The notes beneath the pieces were generated by a model. It saw nothing but the letters and a program-made list of their open reading frames with translations. It was not told the DNA's origin and did not search any database. Of a stretch of 5,050 nucleotides of DNA, positions 1 through 5,050 are shown in pieces (the first letter of the stretch is position 1; each line of letters opens with the position of its first letter). Location of the stretch: the NCBI GenBank assembly GCA_003601875.1, contig PIYF01000061.1, positions 1 through 5,050 on the forward strand. The letters are read 5' to 3'. This stretch comes from Candidatus Bathyarchaeota archaeon (GTDB lineage: Archaea > Thermoproteota > Bathyarchaeia > Bathyarchaeales > Bathycorpusculaceae). The position numbers and the translations under genes were made by a program.

Positions 1-350
1 TTTAGACCGTCGTGAGACAGGTCGGACTTTATCTGCTGGGAGTGTTGGCTGCCTGAGGGGAAAGGGTCCCTAGTACGAGAGGAACGGGACGCTGTGGCCA
101 CTAGTTAACCGGTTGTCCGACAGGGCATACGCCGGGCAGCCACGCCGTTGAGGATAAGGGCTGAAAGCATCTAAGCCCGAAGCCTCTCCCGAAAATAGGC
201 AGCCATTCTCCGCAAACGCTGAACCGGCAACGGTTCGGCTGCGGAGACGAGGGCTCCCATAGAAGATGGGTTTGATGGAGCCGGGGTGTAAGCTGGAAGG
301 CTTCGGCCGACCAGTTTAGCCTGCGGCCCCCAACCGCCCGAGGTGTCGGG
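1..350 (+). rRNA. 23S ribosomal RNA, 3' end (partial)
   Basis: This is the last part of the large-subunit rRNA; the gene begins before the window, at a point roughly equal to position 2600 in E. coli numbering (approximate). The recognisable marks are the GTCGTGAGACAG segment at about 10-21, just after the peptidyl-transferase core; the sarcin-ricin loop AGTACGAGAGGAAC at 72-85, the elongation-factor contact site, closed by GTCCC (66-70) pairing with GGGAC (86-90); and GGGCTGAAAGCATCTAAGC at about 159-177. The wording CCGGTTGTCCGACAGGGCAT after the sarcin-ricin loop is archaeal rather than bacterial. A hairpin at 208-246 with a GCAA tetraloop corresponds to the variable helix-98 region. The mature 3' end is estimated by comparison with remembered rRNA ends and could lie anywhere between about 338 and 355. 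The rRNA is much richer in G and C than the flanking genes, as expected for structural RNA in an AT-rich genome. Confidence 0.96.
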
Positions 351-351
351 C
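336..351 (+). other. Hairpin at or just beyond the 23S 3' end
   Basis: GCCCGA (336-341) and TCGGGC (346-351) are perfectly complementary and enclose a GGTG loop, giving a 6-bp GC-rich stem. In the mature ribosome the last bases of 23S rRNA pair with its 5' end (helix 1), which lies outside the window, so this stem may be an alternative fold in the precursor or simply mark the end of the mature RNA. The pairing is seen directly; the role is inference. Confidence 0.35.
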
Positions 352-438
352 TAACGTGGCGTCTGGACGATTTGACACCAGTTTCCTATGCATGGTTTTA
401 CATTATTTTATAGAATTTATGTTCGGTGTAAGTGAAAG
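352..438 (+). promoter_or_regulatory. 23S to radical SAM spacer: possible processing stem and weak promoter
   Basis: The spacer holds no 5S rRNA or tRNA. TGGCGTC (357-363) and GACACCA (374-380) can pair with one C/A mismatch, which could be part of a pre-rRNA processing stem or an rRNA terminator together with the T-rich run at 396-413. The same AT-rich stretch (TTTTACATTATTTTATAG) contains TATA-like boxes and is the only promoter candidate for the gene starting at 439. A GGTG at 425-428 lies 10 bases before that TTG start, and GTGA at 432-435 lies 3 bases before it; either could pair with the 16S rRNA tail, and neither is at ideal spacing. Transcription of the next gene could also continue from the rRNA operon. 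Confidence 0.35.
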
Positions 439-1290
439 TTGTATTTAATCAGGGAATTTGACCCTTGGCATTCTAAGCTTTGCACTTGTCCACCTAAGTT
501 AACCTTTAACCCTTACACTGGATGCGACCACATGTGTGTTTACTGTTACGCTTCAAGTTACATTCCAAAATTTTTCAACTGTAGACCTAAGAAAAATTTG
601 ATTTTAAGACTTAAAAGGGAAGCTGCCAAACTTAAAGGTGAAATAATTTCCATATCAAATTCTTCTGATCCATACCCAAACCTTGAAGAGAAAATGGGTT
701 TAACTAGGAAAAGTTTAGAAGTTCTTTCAAAGTTTAACTGTAAAATTCAAATAGTTACAAAATCAAACCTCGTTGTTAGAGACATTGACATTTTAAAGAA
801 AACTGTGTCAATGGTTACTTTAACGATAACGACGGATGATGATGAAATTGCGAGAATAATTGAACCTCGCGCACCACAATCTTCAATGCGTATTAAGGCG
901 GCTGAAAAATTGATTTTGGAAGAAATCCCAGTTTCAGTTCGCATAGACCCTATAATTCCCTATTTGAATGAAAATCCTGAAAAACTTATTGAAAAACTCG
1001 CTTCTATAGGTGTGAAACATATAACAAGTTCAACCTATAAGATTAAACCCGACAATTGGCGAAGATTTAGCAAAGCGATGCCGGAAATAGCTGAAAAATT
1101 GAAGCCATTGTATTTTGAAAAGGGAGAAAAAGTTGGAAGATACACTTATCTTCCTAAAACTTTAAGGTTTAAACTCATGAAGAGGATTGGTGATTTAGCT
1201 AAAAAATATAAAATGAAATTTGGAACTTGCAGGGAAGGTTTAAGTTATTTGAACACTGCAACATGTGATGGTTCATGGTTGCTGAAGTAA
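439..1290 (+). CDS. Radical SAM protein, SplB-like family (COG1533)
   Basis: This is a 283-residue radical SAM enzyme: an iron-sulfur cluster reduces S-adenosylmethionine to make a 5'-deoxyadenosyl radical. The cluster motif CxxxCxxC is intact at C29, C33 and C36 inside NPYTGCDHMCVYCYA (24-38). Further family marks are SNSSDPYP (73-80), the EPRAP segment (142-146) and VRIDPIIP (167-174) in the barrel. These place it in the family annotated as spore photoproduct lyase-like or DNA repair photolyase (SplB). The real substrate is unknown; it is much shorter than Bacillus SplB, and no cysteine lies about 44 residues after the cluster where SplB has its catalytic one. Extra cysteines C15 and C17 (CTCP) and C264 and C276 near the C-terminus are notable. 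No signal peptide or membrane segment is seen, so it is probably cytoplasmic. The start is TTG: a TGA at 433-435 is in frame, and the N-terminal CTCP segment belongs to the family. It follows the 23S gene on the same strand and converges on the protease gene. Confidence 0.9.
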   Translation: MYLIREFDPWHSKLCTCPPKLTFNPYTGCDHMCVYCYASSYIPKFFNCRPKKNLILRLKREAAKLKGEIISISNSSDPYPNLEEKMGLTRKSLEVLSKFNCKIQIVTKSNLVVRDIDILKKTVSMVTLTITTDDDEIARIIEPRAPQSSMRIKAAEKLILEEIPVSVRIDPIIPYLNENPEKLIEKLASIGVKHITSSTYKIKPDNWRRFSKAMPEIAEKLKPLYFEKGEKVGRYTYLPKTLRFKLMKRIGDLAKKYKMKFGTCREGLSYLNTATCDGSWLLK

Positions 1291-1303
1291 AAGCGTTACG
1301 CTT
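1291..1303. terminator. Inverted repeat between convergent genes, possible two-way terminator
   Basis: AAGCGT-T-ACGCTT is a perfect 6-bp inverted repeat around a single central base, starting directly after the TAA of the radical SAM gene and ending five bases before the stop codon of the protease on the other strand. The gap between the two genes is only 18 bases, so this is nearly all of it. Its place at a convergent junction suggests a role in ending transcription from both sides. However, a 6-bp stem with so small a loop is a weak RNA hairpin, and archaeal termination depends mainly on T-runs, which are absent here. Confidence 0.35.
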
Positions 1304-1308
1304 CATTG

Positions 1309-2541
1309 TTATGTGTTAGGAGCAGGTCTTGCTTCTAAAGTTACTGTCACATTCATTATTTGACTATTTCTCACAATTGTCACATTAATTTTTTGTCCAG
1401 GTGAAGTGTGTTCTTCCAGATAGGTTGAAAGGTCATCTAAGTTTCTAATTTTCGTATTGTTTATCGCTATTATTATGTCTCCTCCAATTACAATTTGTTC
1501 TCCAGCTATGAAGGCTTGCTTTGTTCCACCCCTTAAACCCGCTTTATCAGCTGGTCCTCCATTTACAACTTGAACTATGAGCCAACCATATGTGATGTTT
1601 GTGTTCATCGCCTTTGCAATTTCATATGTCATGTCTATTCCTGATGCACCGAGCCATGGATGCTTATTATATGTACCATTTTCTATTAATGCTCCTATCT
1701 CCCGTAATATGGTATTTGATGGAATTGCGAAGCCTAATCCTTGCGAGTTGCTTACAATCGCTGTGGTAATTCCTACAACTTGACCTTTAACGTTTAGAAG
1801 GGGTCCTCCAGAATTTCCCGGATTCAGAGGCGCTGTTGTCTGAATTACATCTGCTATTGGATACCCACCTGTTTGTGTTTCAGTTATCGTTCTGCCTAAA
1901 GCGCTAACTATGCCAACGCTCATGGAACCAGCTAACCCGTAAGGGTTACCAACAGCTATCACAGGTTCTCCAACCTTTAAGGTTGAAGAATTAGTTATCT
2001 CAAGTGGTTTAAACTCGCTTTCTGGAGCGTCAGCTGAGAGCACTGCAAGGTCTGCATATTGGTCGTAACCTAACACTCTAGCTGAATATCCATCTCCATT
2101 TATGAAAGTGACAGTTATGTTGACTGCGTTATAAATTACGTGGCAATTTGTTACAATAATCATTTGCCCATTGTAATTATAGATAAAGCCTGAACCTTGA
2201 ACTTGTGTATAATATGTACCCCAAAGACCATGTGTGATTCTGAAGCCTCTGATTATAACCACAGAATCTTTAACCTTTTCGTATAATGTGGAAAGAGAAA
2301 TGTTTTCCCATAAAATGTAAGTTACATTTTTAATGTTGGTTATGTTTTCACATTGTGTTTTTTGTTGAGATTGAATGTTTGAAATTTGCTGTTGAAGATC
2401 TGCCACTTGACTTTCCAAATTTTTAATTCTGCTTGAATTTGTCAAATAATTTATAGAGTAACCTATTAACCCTCCAACGAAAAGACTGCCAACAATAATT
2501 AATATTAAAGTAGATGTTAACGCTTTCTCAGATTTCCACAA
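1309..2541 (-). CDS. Membrane-anchored HtrA/DegP-type serine protease with one PDZ domain
   Basis: This 410-residue protein is a trypsin-fold (family S1C) HtrA protease. Order: short cytoplasmic tail; membrane segment about 11-33; coiled-coil-like stretch 38-62 (NLESQVADLQQQISNIQSQQ); protease domain about 84-285; one PDZ domain about 293-403. The catalytic triad is complete: H134 (TNCHV), D164 (YADLAVL) and S244 (PGNSGGPLL). Such enzymes degrade or refold damaged envelope proteins; one PDZ domain is as in DegS-like and many archaeal members, against two in DegP. With the anchor at the N-terminus the protease would sit outside the cell; eleven N-x-S/T sequons support this. The start is TTG: a strong AGGAGG (2550-2555) sits 8 bases upstream and an in-frame TAG (2554-2556) excludes earlier starts. 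It lies 130 bases downstream of the DUF3160 gene on the same strand, with a TATA-like box of its own in the gap. An oddity is a cysteine (C133) directly before the catalytic histidine. The true substrate is unknown. Confidence 0.95.
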   Translation of the reverse strand: MWKSEKALTSTLILIIVGSLFVGGLIGYSINYLTNSSRIKNLESQVADLQQQISNIQSQQKTQCENITNIKNVTYILWENISLSTLYEKVKDSVVIIRGFRITHGLWGTYYTQVQGSGFIYNYNGQMIIVTNCHVIYNAVNITVTFINGDGYSARVLGYDQYADLAVLSADAPESEFKPLEITNSSTLKVGEPVIAVGNPYGLAGSMSVGIVSALGRTITETQTGGYPIADVIQTTAPLNPGNSGGPLLNVKGQVVGITTAIVSNSQGLGFAIPSNTILREIGALIENGTYNKHPWLGASGIDMTYEIAKAMNTNITYGWLIVQVVNGGPADKAGLRGGTKQAFIAGEQIVIGGDIIIAINNTKIRNLDDLSTYLEEHTSPGQKINVTIVRNSQIMNVTVTLEARPAPNT

Positions 2542-2549
2542 CTTTGTTG

Positions 2550-2555
2550 CCTCCT
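2550..2555 (-). promoter_or_regulatory. Strong Shine-Dalgarno site of the HtrA gene
   Basis: Read on the minus strand, AGGAGG lies 8 bases before the TTG start at 2541. It is the strongest ribosome site in the window and decides the start of this gene, since TTG alone would be weak evidence. A leadered transcript is implied, so translation does not rely on a leaderless mRNA. Confidence 0.85.
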
Positions 2556-2597
2556 AACTTTTCAGTTAAAATCAGTATTGAAACGTTTGAAAACTTG

Positions 2598-2616
2598 CTT
2601 TTAAATAAAACGCTTC
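2598..2616 (-). promoter_or_regulatory. Candidate archaeal promoter of the HtrA gene
   Basis: On the minus strand, GAAGCG is followed by TTTTATTTAAA (2600-2610). This fits a purine-rich TFB recognition element next to a TATA box. With a typical distance of about 25 bases, transcription would start near 2578-2580, giving a leader of nearly 40 bases that carries the AGGAGG site. It suggests the protease can be made independently of the upstream DUF3160 gene, though read-through is also possible because no strong T-run terminator is visible in the 130-base gap. Confidence 0.5.
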
Positions 2617-2671
2617 TAAAAATCTCGAATCTCCAAATAAAGTGAGGAAAACAAGACATTACTTAGTATTA

Positions 2672-4843
2672 TTATTTTGCAAACTTGTCTGTCCATTCCA
2701 ACGGTTCTGGTGGATTACTATTAAACATTTCACTCCACTCTTCATCTGTTAACCTTTTATCCATAGGTTGAGTGAACTCAAAATAGTTGTACACTGGACC
2801 AGCGTTGGCATAGAGTTTTCCATCTTCATCAGCGTGAACAACTATTAGAACGTTTAATTTTCCAAGGGCTTCTTCTAAAACTTTCCCATAGTTTGGGTCT
2901 GTATGAACATCAGCAATTATAGTTACACTTCGAGTTTTCTCAGATGTTATTTTCAAAATTTCTACAAGTTGACCTGCTGCCTGTCTAATTTGCTTTTGCA
3001 TGTTCTGGTCTAAAGTTTTTCCTTCCAATTCTATTATTGAAGCGTTTAGGAATAGCTCTGAAATTCTCATAAATTTTCTTAGACTAGCGTTCACATCAGA
3101 TTGGAGAAGTTGTAGACTTGTTAAACCATTCAATGTCATGTTAATTAAGCCTGTTAGACGACGATATGTTTCTGGATACGGTTCCACATAAGCAGTGCTG
3201 GAAGGTGGAACGCTGAGAACCGGCGTGTAAGACTGTTTAGCATATAAGATTGTATCGTGTCTAAGCTCAGTCCATGTTCCCTCAAAAGTTTGAAGTTTTT
3301 CATAGCTCCAAGCGGACGTTTTCATGAAGGTTGGATAGTTTTCCTCTGGAGAAATTTCTTTTAATGTCGTGTTTGCTGTGTAAAGCCAGCTCCAGTAAAG
3401 ATTCTGCGTCCAGTTCCTTACACTTAAAGCTTTAAGTTCTTCTCTAAGTTTCTCAAGCTGTATAGTATAATTCTCATATTTTGCTTCAGTTTTCATAAGG
3501 ATTTTCTTCGCTAGATTTGAACCAAAAACTGCTGGAATATCCAAACCTTTAGGCATTAGCCTCGGAAACGTCCAGGTTCCAACCTTCGGATATACCAATT
3601 GTTGAAATATGTAGGAATCCGGAATGAAACGTTGTCCCATGAAACGTAGTCCAGCTGTTTCATTCAATATTCTTTCAAGTTCGCGTCCTTGAGGAAGCCA
3701 TGGATACGTTGAAGCGTAAGTTCCCAAAATTTTCGCTTTATTTTTTTCAAGGAGGCTTTGAGCAATATGTTTGATTAAGCTGACATTGTATAGTTGGTTA
3801 AGTGAACTCACTTCATACTCATTTAAAACATCTAAATAATCTTTGAAAGTTAAATCGTCAGAAACACCTACAAAAAACTTTGTAACTTTATATATTCTTT
3901 GCCAAATAGCATAAACATCTTTATCACCTGTAACCATCCATGTTAAAAGTATAGCTGCCCTTGTCTGTTTAACATTTACAATGTTATTAATGCTGTCTTT
4001 TAAAATTGCAAATCGCATGCGTCCAAGCCATATCATAGTCTTAAAATATGATTCAAGCTTCCGATTCTCTGAATAATGACCTCTTGGAACATATTGCGTA
4101 TAATCTTCCTTATACTCAAATATAGGGCTCCACCAAATTTCTGAATGATTGGAAATCAATTGCAGTTCAGTTTTCGCTTGATCCGTTGTTGGAGTAAAAT
4201 TAGGTTGCATCAAGGCATGTGCAACTTCTAAGTACATGAGGTTTAGTTTTGATGCGTTTTCAAGAGGTGTTCCCGTTAAAGTTTCTACTTCGCTTTGAGC
4301 TTTAACCAATAATGCATTTATTGTAACGTTAAGTTCATCTATCAGTTCCCCCATTTCAATTCTTTTCAAGATTTCATCGAATAGTACATGATAAGTATGA
4401 AAAACAGCGTCTGTAGTTATCATAATAGGCATCCCTAATCCCAATTCACACTCGTAAAAATCAGCCAAATTATCAAACTTGTTTACTCTTAAAACAACAA
4501 ACCCATTTTTTGAGAGAAAATCTTCCTGCTCTAAAGTTATGTCAAGCCAGTTTTTAAGCTGGCTGTAACCATTTACTTTACCGAGATCAACAGGTAAAGA
4601 ATATTGTGATGCGTTAATCTTAACTATTATTTCTGGGAGAACAGCTGAAAAGGCTTCATTCCCCACGTAATTACTTAAAAGTTTTATTGGAGGATTGGGA
4701 GACTGTTCCTCTGGACCTAATATTTCATTCAAATTTAACAAGAACGCTGTTGAAATTAATCCAATAATGAAAACTGTAACTGCAAGTAGTAGAATTCTCC
4801 TTCTGTTAGTATGCGGCCTTGAAACATTTTTAACAATACTCAC
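2672..4843 (-). CDS. DUF3160-family protein, membrane-anchored, function unknown
   Basis: This 723-residue protein matches the family DUF3160 as I remember it; no function is established for the family. The N-terminus has a basic patch (R14-R16) then a hydrophobic segment about 17-37 with no clear cleavage or lipobox site, so an uncleaved membrane anchor with the rest outside is likely. Thirteen N-x-S/T sequons after residue 40 agree with a surface location. Family-like blocks: TTDAVFHTYHVLFDEIL (143-159), RGHYS (254-258) followed by YFKTMIWLGR (266-275), QRFIPDSYIF (404-413), MPKGLDIPAVFGS (430-442), LRHDTILYAKQSY (527-539), VEPYPETYRRL (553-563), ADVHTD (644-649), and a C-terminal YNYFEF...RLTDEEW (685-703). 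Much of the chain looks helical. Repeated His and Asp within these blocks could form a metal or active site, which is inference. The start is GTG with GGTG five bases upstream; an in-frame TAA at 4844-4846 directly precedes it. It is the first gene of the pair with the HtrA protease. Confidence 0.88.
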   Translation of the reverse strand: MSIVKNVSRPHTNRRRILLLAVTVFIIGLISTAFLLNLNEILGPEEQSPNPPIKLLSNYVGNEAFSAVLPEIIVKINASQYSLPVDLGKVNGYSQLKNWLDITLEQEDFLSKNGFVVLRVNKFDNLADFYECELGLGMPIMITTDAVFHTYHVLFDEILKRIEMGELIDELNVTINALLVKAQSEVETLTGTPLENASKLNLMYLEVAHALMQPNFTPTTDQAKTELQLISNHSEIWWSPIFEYKEDYTQYVPRGHYSENRKLESYFKTMIWLGRMRFAILKDSINNIVNVKQTRAAILLTWMVTGDKDVYAIWQRIYKVTKFFVGVSDDLTFKDYLDVLNEYEVSSLNQLYNVSLIKHIAQSLLEKNKAKILGTYASTYPWLPQGRELERILNETAGLRFMGQRFIPDSYIFQQLVYPKVGTWTFPRLMPKGLDIPAVFGSNLAKKILMKTEAKYENYTIQLEKLREELKALSVRNWTQNLYWSWLYTANTTLKEISPEENYPTFMKTSAWSYEKLQTFEGTWTELRHDTILYAKQSYTPVLSVPPSSTAYVEPYPETYRRLTGLINMTLNGLTSLQLLQSDVNASLRKFMRISELFLNASIIELEGKTLDQNMQKQIRQAAGQLVEILKITSEKTRSVTIIADVHTDPNYGKVLEEALGKLNVLIVVHADEDGKLYANAGPVYNYFEFTQPMDKRLTDEEWSEMFNSNPPEPLEWTDKFAK

Positions 4844-4884
4844 TTAAACACCATGAGAATATTATTAGAAGAATTTTTAAATCT
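4844..4884 (-). promoter_or_regulatory. Candidate promoter and ribosome site of the DUF3160 gene
   Basis: On the minus strand a TATA-like box TTTAAAAA (4874-4881) lies 30 bases before the GTG start. Transcription would then begin close to 4850-4853, so the leader would be very short and the GGTG ribosome site (4849-4852) would fall at its very 5' end. Either the transcript is almost leaderless, or a promoter farther upstream is used; a second AT-rich stretch at 5013-5026 (TTTATTTTTAA on the minus strand) is a possible alternative. Confidence 0.45.
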
Positions 4885-4887
4885 ACG

Positions 4888-4918
4888 TTTTCGAACGACT
4901 TGTTCAATTTTTCGAACG
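4888..4918. repeat. Two TTCGAACG copies 21 bp apart, possible operator
   Basis: TTTTCGAACG occurs at 4888-4897 and TTTTCGAACG again at 4909-4918, both in the same orientation and 21 bp apart, close to two turns of the DNA helix. Each contains the palindrome TTCGAA. Between them GTTC (4902-4905) pairs with GAAC on either side (4893-4896 and 4914-4917). The first copy lies only a few bases upstream of the TATA-like box of the DUF3160 gene, the usual place for an archaeal regulator to act. The repeats are seen directly; the operator role is inference. Confidence 0.45.
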
Positions 4919-4923
4919 CTTAA

Positions 4924-4937
4924 AAAGCATATGCTTT
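4924..4937. repeat. 14-bp perfect palindrome AAAGCATATGCTTT
   Basis: A perfect 14-bp palindrome without a spacer lies six bases beyond the second TTCGAACG copy, about 45 bp upstream of the candidate TATA box. Spacerless palindromes of this length are typical binding sites for dimeric helix-turn-helix regulators, but the sequence is AT-rich and chance occurrence is not excluded. Confidence 0.4.
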
Positions 4938-5050
4938 ATTAACACCATAAGCTTTAACCGCTTTAATAATAACCAAAATAACAGTGCGAAGCATTAGAAT
5001 TTTCTTAAAAACTGTTAAAAATAAAGATCTATTTTAGTTAAATTTGAATG
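4938..5050. other. Non-coding upstream region, no gene recognised
   Basis: This AT-rich stretch closes the window and contains no convincing reading frame on either strand. The only other structure seen is TAACAGT (4979-4985) facing ACTGTTA (5011-5017), a 7-bp inverted repeat with 25 bases between the arms. It may be a regulatory region shared with a divergent gene lying outside the window, or the end of a neighbouring transcript; the sequence does not decide. Confidence 0.4.

Noticed and set aside
352..438. 5S rRNA or tRNA in the spacer behind the 23S gene
   Set aside because: The spacer is too short for a 5S gene and shows no cloverleaf or T-loop GGTTCGAATCC-like sequence.
747..944. Minus-strand open frame of 65 codons opposite the radical SAM gene
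   Set aside because: It lies wholly inside a gene with clear family motifs, has no recognisable domain or ribosome site, and is a shadow of the coding strand.
439..1290. True spore photoproduct lyase
   Set aside because: The cluster motif fits, but the length and cysteine positions do not match the Bacillus enzyme, and a non-sporulating archaeon would have no spore photoproduct to repair.
1577..1783. Plus-strand open frame of 68 codons opposite the HtrA PDZ/protease region
   Set aside because: It is antisense to a well supported protease gene and shows no family resemblance.
3000..3191. Plus-strand open frame of 63 codons opposite the DUF3160 gene
   Set aside because: It is antisense to conserved-looking blocks and has no independent coding evidence.
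1291..4921. Heptamer AAGCGTT/AACGCTT in three non-coding spots (1291, 2609, 4915) as a shared regulatory motif
   Set aside because: The same heptamer also occurs inside both minus-strand coding regions (for example near 2517 and 3042), and its distance from the TATA boxes differs, so chance is the better explanation.
4979..5017. TAACAGT/ACTGTTA inverted repeat as an operator or terminator
   Set aside because: Seven-base arms 25 bases apart in AT-rich DNA are not convincing without conservation or a T-run in the right place.
5048..5050. ATG at the last three bases as the start of a divergent plus-strand gene, with TTAAAAATA at about 5014-5022 as its TATA box
   Set aside because: No ribosome site precedes it and no coding sequence is visible, so it cannot be supported from this window.

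Overview
This window most likely comes from an archaeal chromosome. The first ~350 bases are the 3' end of a 23S rRNA gene with archaeal-type wording around the sarcin-ricin loop and the following helices. The protein genes are AT-rich beside a clearly GC-richer rRNA, ribosome sites are of the GGTG/GGAGG kind, promoter candidates are TATA-like boxes rather than -35/-10 pairs, and two proteins carry many N-glycosylation sequons, as archaeal surface proteins do. An uncultured TACK-type archaeon such as Bathyarchaeia is my guess at lineage; this rests on general resemblance and is not proven. No linked 5S rRNA or tRNA follows the 23S gene here.

Layout: (a) 1 to ~350, 23S rRNA 3' end, + strand; (b) ~352-438, short spacer with possible processing/termination structure and a weak promoter candidate; (c) 439-1290, + strand, radical SAM protein of the SplB-like family (COG1533); (d) 1291-1308, an 18-bp convergent junction holding a perfect 13-bp inverted repeat; (e) 1309-2541, - strand, membrane-anchored HtrA/DegP-type serine protease with one PDZ domain; (f) 2542-2671, spacer with a TATA-like box and a strong Shine-Dalgarno site; (g) 2672-4843, - strand, large membrane-anchored DUF3160-family protein of unknown function; (h) 4844-5050, non-coding upstream region with a TATA-like box, two TTCGAACG copies 21 bp apart and a 14-bp perfect palindrome.

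The - strand half reads as a two-gene surface module: a DUF3160 protein followed by an HtrA protease, both with an N-terminal membrane anchor and a large domain predicted outside the cell. The protease may process or quality-control surface proteins, possibly including its neighbour, but each gene seems to have its own promoter and the functional link is inference. The radical SAM gene is cytoplasmic in character and probably unrelated to that pair. All three protein genes begin with non-ATG codons (TTG, TTG, GTG), and in each case an in-frame stop just upstream rules out an earlier start.

No mobile element, CRISPR array, tRNA or phage gene was seen. The points most worth a second look are the uncharacterised DUF3160 protein with its conserved-looking histidines, the extra cysteines of the radical SAM protein, and the structured region upstream of the DUF3160 gene.
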